Source: Chlorops oryzae (taxonomy: Eukaryota > Arthropoda > Insecta > Diptera > Chloropidae). Taken from it: 64,000 nucleotides of DNA. Positions 24,113-35,727 of the stretch are shown in pieces. Numbering within the stretch: position 1 is the stretch's first letter; the number at the start of each line of letters is the position of its first letter. Under the pieces are notes generated by a model. That model was not told the DNA's origin and did not search any database. It saw nothing but the letters and a program-made list of their open reading frames with translations. The stretch covers positions 35,686,060 through 35,750,059 of the forward strand of contig CM035806.1 of assembly GCA_020466095.1 (NCBI GenBank). Direction: 5' to 3'. The position numbers were made by a program, and so were the translations under genes.

Positions 24113-24320
24113 ACAGCTCAGTGGGTAGAGTGTGCGCCAGCCAATCGAAAGTGCGCGGGTGCGCAGTTCGCAGAAACTCTTTTATTTCTGTTATGCAACT
24201 CCATTTGATTGAGTATTCTTTTGAAATTCACCATTTCTCCCCTTTTTCTTGATTGCGCAGAGATTCAAACTCGGGCCCTCTGATCGCTATCCCCTGCGTC
24301 ATGGCGACCTCTGATTCATA
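24113..24320. mobile_element. Pair of opposed tRNA-like modules, pair 1
   Basis: Plus strand 24115-24135 reads AGCTCAGTGGGTAGAG (box A) with a weak box B. About 200 bp on, the minus strand reads TGACGCAGGGGATAGCG (box A) and GAGTTTGAATCTC (box B) at 24251-24310. The two tRNA-like pieces face each other. Neither folds as a complete tRNA by eye; they look like tRNA-derived retroposon parts. Confidence 0.45.
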
Positions 24321-24496
24321 CGCAGTAAATATATTATATCAATGTTGGAGGAATTTTCTCCGCATTTACTGTAAGGAAAAAATACCTCAATACAACCCTG
24401 ATTAAATGCTTTCCGTAATGCATTTTGTGGGCACAAGCCATTTAGGGAACGAGGCTCTGTCTCTAATATATTTGCTGCGCATGAGTCAAATGACTC

Positions 24497-24860
24497 CGTG
24501 GCGTAGTGGAAGAGTTATCCGCTTAGCAATAATCGAAAGGAAAAACAATTTGACAAGCAAGACTACTTGCCTTTGCCGTCGCCACCAATGCTGTCTCAGA
24601 ATTTCACGTACGAAGATTCCTATGAATATGAAACCCTTTTTTGTTTTTTTTATTTATTTGCTTTTTATTCCTCTTTTTGAACCCGGGACCTCTTGACTGT
24701 GTGGCGCAGCCCGATCCGCTGCCGTTGCTAACGTAGTATATTAAATTTACTTACTTAAATTGCGTATAAAATGACGATCCGTCCCTGGCAATGACATCGA
24801 CATTGTAAAGTCGACAGCGTAGTGGATAGGAAAGGGACCGGTTCCCGCCACCAATGGATA
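24497..24860. mobile_element. tRNA-like modules, pair 2 and a third fragment
   Basis: CCGTGGCGTAGTGGAAGAG (plus strand, about 24497-24515) is box A-like. The minus strand at 24675-24732 ends in GTCCCGGGTTCAAAAAG, a box B. A further plus-strand fragment, CAGCGTAGTGGATAGG, lies at about 24816-24831. The layout repeats that of pair 1: one module per strand, about 200 bp apart. Confidence 0.4.
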
Positions 24861-25188
24861 GTGAAATCGCTACTTTGGGGTTAGTTCGACTGACTACAGG
24901 GCTTGTGCTAAAAAGATGCGCTTGATTTCAATTCGAAATAATTTGACCTTCGGAGCGGGTCAAGTCAACACAATGAGGCGACAACATTGACATGCTTTAC
25001 ATATGTATGTGCAACATTATATCAATATTTAATACGTACAAGAATCAAGAGAGATTTCGTTTACACAATTATGTTTAAGGGCAGACGAAATTGCTTGACT
25101 GCATTCTCAGTTGAAGAGGAAACGATTCGACTAGCTGATTTCGCTCAAATTTCAATTAAGCTCTATAAAGCAAACTAAGGGTGTTATA

Positions 25189-25835
25189 TACTACGTTTAT
25201 ACGTCTGACTTATTTCCCCCGTTTAAAAGATGACGTAAAATTTTTAATTGCAATAAGACTATAGGTCATGGGCGTATTTACAGTAGGGCAGGGAGGGGCA
25301 GCTGCCTCCCTCTAAATATTTTCTGCTCAATATACACCGCAAAAGAGTTTTCCAGGAGTATCAAGAATTGAGACAAGGCCGGCAAGATCATTTTTCATAA
25401 GATAAAAGGACTAAACTATTTGTATATTGCCCCTCCCTGACTGAGATTCTGCATACGCCCATGCTATAGGTGCTGGGTACCACTGCTTTTCAACAATATG
25501 ACTGAGTTTCGCGATCTGGCAGCTCTAACACACGTTTAATTGCTGAAATCAAAATGCTGAAATAAAAACGAAAAAAAAATGTTTTTAATTAAACCCGAAA
25601 ACAGTCGCTGCAATTGATTGTCCAACATTTCAACACTTTTCTAATAACCTCAAAAGCATATATTTTCTATTAGTGCTACAATGTTATTCAATATTTTTAA
25701 TCAGGCAGCACTGAATCGCAAAATTTGTTCTGAAAACAAAAAAAAAAAAATAAAACAAAAAACTGCCGTACAAACCTTGAGTTCACTAATTGCAATTTAT
25801 TTTTAATTGCAAATATCTGACGTATAAACGTAGTA
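25189..25835. mobile_element. TIR element with TACTACGTTTATACGTC ends
   Basis: A 647-bp element. The left end reads TACTACGTTTATACGTCTGA; the right end read inward is TACTACGTTTATACGTCAGA. The flanks are ATA on both sides (25186-25188 and 25836-25838), a likely 3-bp duplication. It sits inside the 5' part of HINE copy 3 and itself contains a hAT MITE. No open frame with a domain; superfamily not assigned. Confidence 0.7.
25267..25463. mobile_element. Nested MITE with 8-bp target duplication (hAT-like)
   Basis: A 197-bp element with CATGGGCGTAT at the left and ATACGCCCATG at the right, subterminal AGGGAGGGGCA on both sides, and identical 8-bp flanks CTATAGGT (25259-25266 and 25464-25471). The 8-bp duplication points to hAT, though CATGG departs from the usual CAGNG start. 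Confidence 0.8.
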
Positions 25836-26337
25836 ATATGCAGGTGAGTCTGAAAATACAATATCCGACGCAGACAAACGGTTAGTTTTATATGTTTGAA
25901 TATATTTTCCAGCAAGCCCAAAGCCGTCAACCGTTATCATACAGTATTCGGGAGAATTGCACGGCCATAAAGGAGCCTTAAATGCCGTCTTCTGTGTAAA
26001 TACTTTATGAACACTGGCCTTTTGTGATGTCTAATTTTCGGAAATTTGATTTCAAATTTCATTGAAATATCGCTAAAAAATTAAGGCTTTAGAGCAGCTT
26101 TTATAGGAATGGTAATTCTTCCAAGTCAAACTCTGCCAAATAAAGTAGTGACGTCCTTTTAAAGATCAAAAATTTATGGCCTATTTTTCGAACATAATTT
26201 TTTTTGAACATTTTTCTGAGGCTTGTAGGTTGAGACACTTAAATAAGCCGATCAAAGCAATGGAAAAATGGGTCGTAACAGCAGGTTTCAAACTTTTATG
26301 AATTTTTATGAATTTGGCTGAAAAAAAAAAAAACATA

Positions 26338-26556
26338 AGTGGTATTCAAGCAGCCGTGGAAATTAAAGTGTGCAAATTTTGCCCTTTTGTATGAAGAACG
26401 AGTGCAAAACTTGTGCGATAACATGGCGCAAATTTTGCCCATCAAAATCGATGTGCCATATTTGCCCGGCCGCAGAATTTTTTTCCATACAAACAAATTT
26501 GCACAAACGTAAAATTTGCGAGGGTGCAAAAATTGCACACCTGCTGGAATCCCACT
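26338..26556. mobile_element. MITE with AGTGGGATTCCAGCAG-type ends
   Basis: The ends read AGTGGTATTCAAGCAG (left) and AGTGGGATTCCAGCAG (right, inward), followed by matching TGTGCAA...TTTTGC stretches. The interior repeats GCAAATTTTGCCC-like words. About 219 bp, non-coding; target duplication unclear. Confidence 0.55.
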
Positions 26557-26639
26557 ATTATAAATAAGTCTTAAGACTGAAATCTGCGGCTGAGTCACAA
26601 CATTGGGCAACTAAATTGGTGTCGCTGGCTGTTCTTCTA

Positions 26640-27024
26640 GTTGGTCGGTCGAATTAAAAATATTCGGTTGCTCTTCGTCATCCAAAGCGCTTTCAACCAG
26701 ACAATCAGTGGCATTTTGATCACATTGGCTGTCCACAACAAAGTCTGATGAATCAAAAACAATCTCATAGAATCTGCAAATTCCTGTCTAAGAAAAACCA
26801 GATTTTATGTTTGCCGGAGTCAAGGTTTTATCTAAGGCCTGGCACAGAATTCCGGGAATATGCCGCATATCTATTGCCTTTCCAACATTTGAAGTTTGCC
26901 AACTTTCAATAGCTTTGCTGTATAATACTTAACTGCCTTTAACTGGTCCATAAACAGATACGTCGAGCGGCTGCATCTTATGCAAGCAGTCTGGATGGCA
27001 GGAAAATATCGATATTAAAAGTGT
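26640..27024 (-). pseudogene. pogo-like transposase C-terminal fossil
   Basis: The minus-strand translation contains CHPDCLHKMQPLDVSVYGP, then a segment with W-Q-T-S-N-V-G-K-A-I-D and IPGILCQALDKTLTPANIKS, then G-F-S-stop-T-G-I-C and VFDSSDF. In the pogo/Tigger DDE family the matching region reads H-x-L-Q-P-L-D-V-x-V-F/Y-G-P...F-T-P-x-N-I-x-x-G-F-x-x-T-G-I-x-P-F. Two in-frame stops (26929-26931 and 26788-26790) show it is dead. The N-terminal domain and earlier catalytic region are missing. Confidence 0.75.
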
Positions 27025-27426
27025 CTCAACCTACAATCCTTTCAAAAGTTTGCTAATTAAGACTAATAACTATACAATTGAAAAATCCGAGCCAGGAATG
27101 GAAATAGTCCAGATATTTGACTGTCTCCCCTAATTTTCATAACAGAACCTAGTACTGCAGGGACCCCTAAAATGGTCCGATCGCGTTCATTCTTGAATTT
27201 GTTCCTATCCATGTCCCCACAAATACGTGTACACGTGTACCAGGATAGCTCAAATCTTTCGATAAGAAAACGGTATATCGACAGAAAGACAGACATGATC
27301 AGACATGGCTAAATCAAATCTCCTGGTGACTCTGATCATTTCTATATATGTTTTGTATGGTCTATCTTGACTCCTTCTGGGTGTTACACACAACCGCACA
27401 ATCTCATTATACTCTTAACACATAGT

Positions 27427-27536
27427 CACCCCTATTCTGAATAATAATTCACGTGAACTTTTCCGCCAGTTTCAAAACAAATTTCAATTGAAACTGGCGG
27501 AAAAGTTCACGTGAATTATTATTTAGAATAGAGGCG
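27427..27536. mobile_element. Palindromic 110-bp MITE inside the HINE hairpin
   Basis: Two arms of about 49 bp (27427-27475 and 27488-27536) with a 12-bp loop are nearly perfect reverse complements; each contains AATTCACGTGAACTTTTCCG. The flanks are AGT on both sides (27424-27426 and 27537-27539). Outside the AGT the sequence is the HINE terminal hairpin, so it inserted there. Each arm carries the E-box CACGTG. Confidence 0.75.
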
Positions 27537-27560
27537 AGTGTGTCTCACGTTCCGATAACT

Positions 27561-28254
27561 TTTCAGTATGCTAGCGAACATTTTCGGAGACTCATATTTA
27601 GGATTCCGAAAGGAGTCTTAAATGTTCACAAAATATGAAGCTTAAAAAAGATTGTTCAAAATGTTGGTTGGGTAACGTAGACTTTTATCGAAACTGTTAA
27701 CCGCAAGGACCCACATTTAAGTTATTCTAAACGAAAGAATTTCGCCTTTTCTTAGCAATCGGCGTGCTCTCAATAATACAAATCGCAAATTTTCATTTTT
27801 CCTACCCTTCTCCATTGCATCACGCATATGATAAATGTGATACATTATACCCAGGCAACGGACAGCATTAACAAAGTTTAGCTATATGAACCCTTGACAA
27901 AATTTATTGTATGATGAATTCTTAACATTATAAGCCTCTTTTGTTCATGTCGCTCATATTAAAATTGAAATAATCCATGAAATCCGACATCATAATGTGA
28001 TATTTATCCAGTGCTAATGCTTTATACACCCCAATGTCACATGAAATCTGAGAGGAAACGAAATTCGACTTTCATCTAAACCGTAATTTATGAAGAAAGC
28101 ACGTCCCGTCCAGACCCAAATCACATTAACGTTTACGCGAAGGCACCCACAACTGCGTGCACCCGCAAGTGTTTCATTTATGACTTCCGCACGCATGCAA
28201 AGGTGTGCAAGGAAAATTCCACGTAAAAGTTATTTTTGCCTTAGCTTTCTCTCC

Positions 28255-28304
<50 letters not shown>

Positions 28305-30016
28305 TTTGAGCAAAGCTCTTATGGAAATTTCGCAATTTAATTACGGCTTCATTGAGATTATATTCTAGCCAAGTCATCAAGGGGCACACCACTGGGTCTC
28401 CCATTAAAAAACAAAAAAAAAAAAAAAACATAGTATAATAACGCAAACTGAGGTCTCTTAAGGGCAAGTTATTTCAATGACTCAAGAGCGTGACTTTTCA
28501 CTTACCTCCAGCAAAGTCCTTCCTGTGCTAAGTAAAATGAATTTCATAACTTCCTTTCATCCATTGAGTACGTAGTAAGTTAGAGCAGTTCGTCGAGGAG
28601 GAAGCAAAAGCAAAACTATGTACCTAAATATAAAATGACTTTATCGGCGGAAGCAAAACGCAATATTCAATACCCTCCGGATGTCGCTGCGAGTGATTTA
28701 CAAAAAAAAAAATACATAAAGAACACACACACACACAAAAAAGCAACACAAAATTACTGCCATTTCGAAATAACGACGCAATTTTTCCGTCAACAGTTTT
28801 CAATGCACCGTGGATAGATAGTTTCCATTATTAAAGTCAACAATGCATAAAGCACAGCACCGCACCGCATAGCACCGAAGAGCGCAGGACGTAGGATGCA
28901 GCTTGCAGCTTGCAGCATGCAGCAAAAGACTCGCTGCATGTTTTTAAGCCTGCCGTTCGTTTCTGTTGACTGAAGCTCATTCTATTCCTTTGTTGTGCAT
29001 AAAATACAATGCAGCTAAAGCTAGTTGAACGAAAGTCCAGCCTTATAAAGCATAGCCTCTTGGGCTGTATTGCCTTGAGCTTTCAGTGATTCCTTCTTGT
29101 ACCATCGTTGATTGGTTTTTCTAGTGGTCATTCCGAACGAAATTTCTATCTTAATTCTTATTAAAAGAGTAGAAGATTATTGAAAGCATTTGTCGAGTAT
29201 TTTCTTTTTACTTGTGCTTAAATTTCATCGATCGAAGCCTGCGATGACATTTTTAAAAAGATTTTTTCGATTATCCGAAAATTAAAAACTCCTTTTTCAA
29301 GTTGGAATTCGGACTCGCAAGTTTCTCGCAATTTTCTTTTAACATATTCTCCATTCGAACTGGGAGTTTCTGAATTTTTTCTACTTTTCAGCTAGAGGAC
29401 TTCGCTTTCGCAGAGAATGAAAAGTGATGAAATGTTGCAAAATTGGAGGAACTGAAATGTTCATACCTTTTTTACAAAAAATTTTAAATGCGAACAATGT
29501 AAAGAGCTCCCGTCTATTGACGAAAATTAGCTTGACTTGAGTTCTTGATGGCAGGCCTTCTCAAACTTAATCCATTGATGCCCGACTATATGATAGACAG
29601 ATTAATTAATTGATTTGAAAGGAGTTTGGTAGATTAATGGTTTAAGAAAAGAGTACATTACTTTTTTTGCAAAGAGAAGTCATTTTTGTCGAAGCAATTT
29701 GTAATAGAGTGTGTAGACATGTATGCACATAAGTATGTAGAAAAATGCTCAAATTTGTGATGATTGGAAAGGTAATGTCTTTATTGGAGTTCGTTATTTT
29801 GAGTAAAAATATTTTTGATTTCTAGCAATTTTTGCAGACTTGAGGCACGAACACAAAAATAAATGAGGGAGAAGAAAAATCATGTATTTTTATTGGTTGT
29901 TCAAAAAGTTCTAGGACTTTTTCTGTTTGGAAAAAACTTATTTCTGCACCTAAATATTCCCGGGGAGCTTTTCAATGCGGATTTGACACAAAAAAAAAAA
30001 ATAATAATAATAAAAA
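27561..30016. other. Gene-free sequence
   Basis: No supported gene. It includes the GA run at 28251-28300, a repeated GCAGCTTGCAGCATGCAGC word at 28898-28922, and TTGGTTGTTCAAAAAGTTCT at about 29894-29913, which resembles a mariner terminal repeat but has no partner or transposase here. Confidence 0.35.
28251..28300. repeat. GA dinucleotide microsatellite
   Basis: About 20 GA units with minor interruptions; the source of a Ser/Leu open frame on the minus strand. Confidence 0.95.
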
Positions 30017-31142
30017 ACAAGTAAAGAAGTTTACATCGGCTAAGCCGATTGCACACATACCTTTTCCTCAGCCTGAAATATGTTGAAACATTACCTTAAC
30101 AAAAATTCCTGCCGTTTTCGTTGTTCTAGCTTGGATATCTATTTATACCTTATCTGTACTTCGATTTAGCTTCTAAGACTCGAGATTATTATTAAGCACA
30201 AAATTTTCGCGGATGGTGAGCATGGTCAAATTTTAACCGTTAGAGGACATTTTGGCTAGCACCGAAATACTCAATTCAAAATAGTGAAAATCAAATTTTT
30301 GCGAATTTCGCGAATGGTGGTCTTGATCAAATTTTAACCCTTAGAGGACATTTTGTTTAGCTGCGAAATACTCAATTCAAAATAGTGAAAATCAAATTTT
30401 CGCGAATTTCGCGAATGGTGGTCATGGTCAAATTTTAACCTTAAGTGACGACTTTATTTGGCGGCAAAATACACAATCAGAAGAAGCAAAAAAAAATCAT
30501 TTTTGTGTACAGATATGAGAATAAGAGAAAGAGTGTTTTTTTCTAATGTGTAGGATGATGACCATAGTTATAGCGATGTCACAGTTTTTTTTTTCAGCGA
30601 AAGCTTAAGTCTACATAGTAGCTATACAAACACCAAATTTCAATAAGCTGGGATGTATAGTAAAAAAGTTATCCACGAAAAACGTTAACCCTCTAGCATG
30701 CAAAATTTAACGGCTTGAAATTTTTTGACGAAAAATTTTTTCTAAAATGATTTGGGTGCGTGGAATCCGAATCTGATGTTGAAATCCAAAAAAAAAAATT
30801 ATCTGTTGACCGCCAGGTGAAAAAATCGAAAGACCTCCCCCTCTTAAAATCTTGCGAAAAAATATTGAATTTTGATAAAATAAGAAATTATTCGAAAGTA
30901 GAAGGTTCAAATCACTCAGAAAATATTATTTCACATGATTCGGCAAACAAAAACAAAAGTTTTGGTTGTTTGAAAATTAAAAAAACAATTGTACGACAGG
31001 CAGGCAGACATGGCTAGATCGACTCCTCTTGTCACCCTGATCAAGAATATATATATATATGTCTATATCTATCGCGACTCCTTTGGCATGTTACATACTC
31101 CGTGCCAAACTTAATATACCCTTTCCTTCGGAAAAGGTATAA
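30017..31142 (+). mobile_element. DINE-1/HINE-like element, copy 4 (second subfamily)
   Basis: The 5' end is AACAAGTAAAGAAG followed by the small hairpin TCGGCTAAGCCGA. The 3' end has GGCAGGCAGACATGGC, CTGATCAAGAATATATATA, TGTTACATACTC and the terminal hairpin CCCTTTCCTTCGGAAAAGG, then TATAA. This tail closely resembles the end of Drosophila INE-1. The centre holds 101-bp tandem repeats (30209-30470), a recognised feature of Helentron-associated elements. No coding capacity. Confidence 0.7.
30209..30470. repeat. 101-bp tandem repeat, about 2.6 units
   Basis: The unit contains CGCGAATGGTGGTC, GGTCAAATTTTAACC, TTAGAGGACATTTTG and ATACTCAATTCAAAATAGTG. The first landmark recurs at about 30210, 30311 and 30412. 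It lies inside HINE copy 4. Confidence 0.85.
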
Positions 31143-32442
31143 AAAAATGCTGCCTTTCTATGCATACTGAGAAAGAAATATCAAGGGAGCGAAGATTTCG
31201 AACTTTTTTAAGCAGGGGTCATCACATTCTTTTTATTGATGCTTAGAACACTTCCTTTTACCGCGTAAAAATATTTCTAGAGAAAAAGTGGCCGGGGAAT
31301 ATTCATTTAGAATAAGCTGGTCAAAACTTCGCCTGATTAAACAAAACACCATCATCTTTCGTTATGGTATATGTAAGTTGAAAAGAATAGTATTAGGCTG
31401 AGAACACACCAGATCAAACAAAACGAAACCGAAACCGAAACAAAACGTTTTCAAAAACAACAGTCCATTGTGCCTTATTAGAGCGAGCACACCAGATTAG
31501 TCAAAACAAAGCAAGTAAAAATTACAATCATCTCTAATTTGTTATGAATTCTATTGTCGCGGAAGGATAGATGGAATTTGCGGTTGCGGATTCTCTCTTT
31601 ACCCCGTGTGCACTGGCAGAGTCCGGCTGCTTCAGTCGTGTGGGCCCGTAGATAGGTAAAAGAGGATCGGTCCATTTGGACAATAGCTTACCATACAAAA
31701 AAATCTGCACACGAATCGATAGTTTACCAACGTCACGAATGAACTCTAGCTGCCTATTATAAACAAATACGCACACATAATATAGACTCACGGAGCTTCG
31801 GCAGCATCTATTGTAGTGAGCTGCTCCATGCCCTCCCTGCCTATGATTCTTGAGGTAGAATTAAGAATCCCAAAAAAAATGACCACACACTTCCTTTTCA
31901 AATTTCAGACAAAATCAGGCTTTAATTCTTATTCATTGAAAAAAAACTCAAGTACATTACAACAGCATGTTTATAATCATTTTACTATTATCAAAAATAG
32001 TAAATATTATTCGCTACATTTAGTTTTACGATTTTTAACAAAAATAAAACAAAATCTTCTTATTTCTAACAAATTCAAAAAAAAGACTAAAGTGAATGAC
32101 CTGCTCTTCAATGCATATATTAATTTAGAAAATAAATGATTGTCTCTGATTTTCTTTCTAACTGAATTTCGATTTGCTTTGGAAATCAACGTGATAAAGG
32201 AATAGAAAAGCAGATTCGCAAAAGAATGAGTTTGAGTGAATGTTCGTCGCGATCAAAACAAAGATCAAATACAAAGAGCTTGTTTGGTTTTATTTTATTT
32301 TTTTTTGTTTCTCTTTCCCTTTGCATATGCCATTTACATATATATTAGCAGTAGCTGCGGTGCGGGCGAACCACGCGTGAGAAAAGAGTAGGCAAGGCGA
32401 TGCAAAAAAAACTTGCTCCTCCTTTTTGTCTCCTTTCGTTGT
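31143..32442. other. Gene-free sequence up to the assembly gap
   Basis: About 31285-31315 resembles one end of the MITE at 4137-4368 (GAATATTCATTTAGAATAAGC). AACACACCAGATC and GCACACCAGATT near 31402 and 31486 form a short direct repeat. No gene is supported. Confidence 0.35.
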
Positions 32443-32542
32443 NNNNNNNNNNNNNNNNNNNNNNNNNNNNNNNNNNNNNNNNNNNNNNNNNNNNNNNNNN
32501 NNNNNNNNNNNNNNNNNNNNNNNNNNNNNNNNNNNNNNNNNN
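32443..32542. other. Assembly gap of 100 N
   Basis: Exactly 100 undetermined bases, the usual placeholder for a gap of unknown size. T-rich runs follow at 32575-32725, a likely reason for assembly failure. Confidence 0.95.
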
Positions 32543-35500
32543 TTCGGCGACTATTTCTTCCTCTCTATTTAGATAACTTTATTTATAATTTTTTTCTCAA
32601 ACTTTCCTTTTCTTTTTTTTTTCTTTAAATTTTTGGAATCTCCGTATTTTTCTTTTTTTTTCTTTTTCTTCTTTCTTTTCCTTTTTCTTTAAATATTTTT
32701 TTTTTTTTACTTTTTTTTTTTTTATAGTACTCACTGCACTGAGAAGGTCATTCTTACAAGGTCATGTAAATACTTATGAACTCGTGAACAAAAAAACAAA
32801 TGAAGTGGTGGACACAATTCACGTGGTCGCCTCTAATCCACAAGCCACATGACACGCCTCTTCTATATTTGGACCACGAGGTTTAGCCTGCCCATGTGGT
32901 AATCATTGACCACACCTTGATCTGGATTTGGGATTTTCTCCTATTCTTTCTCCAGATTACGCGACTGGAACCTTCTTTAGCCGGGTGGACGGGATATTTT
33001 CGGTCCTCGAGACTTCCGCGACGAAACTTCCGGGATCTCCAAAAAAACACAGTTTTTACTAAAAATTTGGACGCGAAGTTGCGTGACTTGATCCGAATTT
33101 ACGTTGGTTCCTCTTACGGAACTTTACTGCATCCGTGTTAGCGGATGTTCGCGGATTACGGATGTAGGAACCACGTTATTTCTTAGATGTTTAAAGAAGG
33201 CGCGTTTACTTTTATTTATTCGGACACGTGGAAGTCAAAACTTAGAATTTTTAAATTTTACTCTTCTGCGTACAATTTTAATCGCAGGAACACGAGAAAG
33301 CCAAAAAAAAACCGCCTGTTTAAGTCCCGACGCTCGCTTTTATACTCCCTGATACGAAGCTTTTCAACTTATTCAGCCACATTCAGCTAGGCTTGGGATT
33401 CTCACCTACATGTTCTGCTCTTTTTCTCATTCGCAAATCTTACAAAATCTCTTTTATCTCTAATGCACCTACTAATAGAGTGATCGATGGTGTGATTTTT
33501 TTTTTGTTTTTTTTTTTTGTGATCCCTTTTTCTTTGCGCGGTAACCCAATGAACATGTTCTTCGAATCCTATTACTTCTTTTTTTTTTTGTCTTTTTAGT
33601 TTAACCCAGCACAAATTTAATCGATTGTTATCGGGAAAAGAAGTAAAGCGCAAAAGAAAAATTACTATACATGCGATCTAAATTCATTCATATTTTGACA
33701 TTTACTCACATTTCTTTTCCATTTTCAAAGTGGGCAAGAAAGACTATTTCAAAATATTTTGAAAAACAAATAAGAAGAAGAAGAGGAAAACGAAACACGA
33801 ATGACTACGTCTGAACGAGTAGTTTCGCATTTGTGTTTCACGAAATGAAACGCATGTTTCGGAGCTCCGTCTGAACAAGCCTTAAGAAAGAAAAGAATTT
33901 TTCACTTATTCTATATATAGATTTTCATCAAAATCGGACGTTATGAAATTTTCGGATTTTTTGGGTTTTTGGTCCATAACTCTCTAAACTTCCTCTAACC
34001 CTCTGTCCACTGTGAACTCCAAAAAAACACCAAAAAGAAAAAAAAAAAAAAAAGAAATCATAAAAGTAACTTAAAATTCGCGAATTATCTACCAAAAACA
34101 AAGAACCTATAAGTTTAGTGAAACAACAAAGAAAAATCTCAACATTAAAAACTTTAATCGCGTCGCTCAATCGACGGCAAACAAAAATTAAAAACCAACC
34201 GGAGTTCCCTCACATCTTCATCTTCAAGAACAGTTACGCCAGCCCTTAATTGTCCCTGACATTAACGCCACGGTTAACCTTCTTCACCAAATTTTTGTTA
34301 GAACTTTTGCTTTGGGGATTCATAATACATAAGTGGGTAATGTCACTTAAAGCATATTATAAGGGTACAAAAATGAGTCATTTATTTTGTAAGCACAGCT
34401 GTTTAGCATTATGTTTAGTGCGAATTGAACACGAGTTTGGTCTTAAATATGGAATTCGATGAAAATCATAACATCTGACTGTGATTTTCTTCCACAAAAT
34501 TCATTACTAAGCCTCATGAATATTTTTTCAAGCTTGATCACTTTATTCGTGCATCAAAGTATTCTTTTAGGTATTAACTTTGCATACTTTTAGACACTCT
34601 GCTGATGCCAACGAATACAATTTATTTTATTTTCTCTGAATCACGATTTGGAGAAATTTCACTTATGTAGGTACCTAATACAAAAAAAAAATAAAATGTA
34701 ATTATGCACACACAAATCATTTTCATCAACAAAATTCACGTTAAATGATTCATATGAATCAAAAATGAATATTCCGTAACCACAATTTTGCTAAACAAGA
34801 AAATGTCATGCGTATAGGAACATATTGATATATCAATAAAAAATTTGTAATCGTGAAAAATATAGGGGGTAGAATAATAAATTTCACCATAAATCTTTAA
34901 AGGCACCGAAGTTTTGGTTTGAGGAAAGTCCAAATTTCAATTATATATTTTCATAACATGAAATCATTCGCACTATGTACATGTATTTGGTTTCTGTCAT
35001 TAATAAAAGCAAAGGCAAATGGAAAAATATTGCAACATTTTTGCAACCACTTCTTTATTGAAATGCTTCTTTTTAGTTTCATAACGAAAGTTTTCAGAAC
35101 CAAAAGTCGGAATTCTATTTTCAGTTTGTTACAAAAAAGCTTATGTATTTTCCATACGGAACTATAAATTTAGTTGCAACAGGATCCGCCTCTTGGGCTT
35201 TTTTGATTCCATAAGCGTTACATAAACATATCAGAAATCACTTTGGAATTATGCATTTGTTTCAAAAGCCCTATGTAACGACCGATGCCACTAGGGTGAC
35301 GTCGTCGCAATATTTTCGATTACAATTCGGCACGCACCATTCTGCTTGGCATAAATTGAAGGAGTTGGGCATAAGCAATGAAATTCAGTATGGACGTTTC
35401 ATCGCATGAAATGTTAAAAAATTTTGGAAAAAATTTTGCAAATTTGTCGACTCCAACCCCGCCTCCGTATAAAGGGACGGTCCCTAAATTCGCAGTTTTC

Positions 35501-35727
35501 CACCTAGAGACTTAAATTTCAAAACAGTGCTTACTGTTATGCTGCAAAATTGGAAAACCTACTGCTAAAATGCTGTTTCCAAGCCCATTTTTTGTGCCAT
35601 GCCTACTAAAAGTTGGTTAATAGCGCACATATGAATCCTCTGAAAATCGTGTGAAAATTTCAAAAATATTTTTCCGTGTTATTTATTTTTAAAGTTTAAT
35701 GTGCAATGTAAACATAACACAAAAAAA
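32543..35727. other. Gene-free sequence after the gap
   Basis: T-rich low complexity (32575-32725) is followed by a less AT-rich, CpG-containing block (32820-33370) unlike its surroundings, with no sustained open frame. It might be the remnant of an element reaching into the gap. The rest (33400-35727) is AT-rich with no supported gene. Confidence 0.35.

Larger units (their letters stand above)
26228..27031 (-). mobile_element. Decayed pogo-like (Tc1/mariner superfamily) element
   Basis: An 804-bp element. Both ends read GGTTGAGACACTT inward, preceded by TA on each side (26226-26227 and 27032-27033), the superfamily's target duplication. The flanks read TTGTA...TACAA, as if it entered the palindrome TTGTACAA. 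It carries a transposase fossil on the minus strand and a younger MITE at 26338-26556, and it sits inside HINE copy 3. Confidence 0.65.
25172..27560 (+). mobile_element. DINE-1/HINE-like element, copy 3, split by nested insertions
   Basis: The 5' end AACTAAGGGTGTTAT (25173-25187) continues after an insertion as ATGCAGGTGAGTCTG...ATCCGACGCAGAC. The 3' part at 27085-27425 has the family text ACAGAACCTAGTACTGCAGG, TGGTCCGATCG, CTGATCATTTCTATATATG and GTGTTACACACAACC. The terminal hairpin is interrupted by a palindromic MITE (27427-27536). Insertions at 25189-25835 and 26228-27031 account for most of the extra length over the intact copies. Confidence 0.65.

Noticed and set aside
24863..25169. 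63-aa frame at 24987-25178
   Set aside because: Short, no motif, and runs into the start of HINE copy 3.
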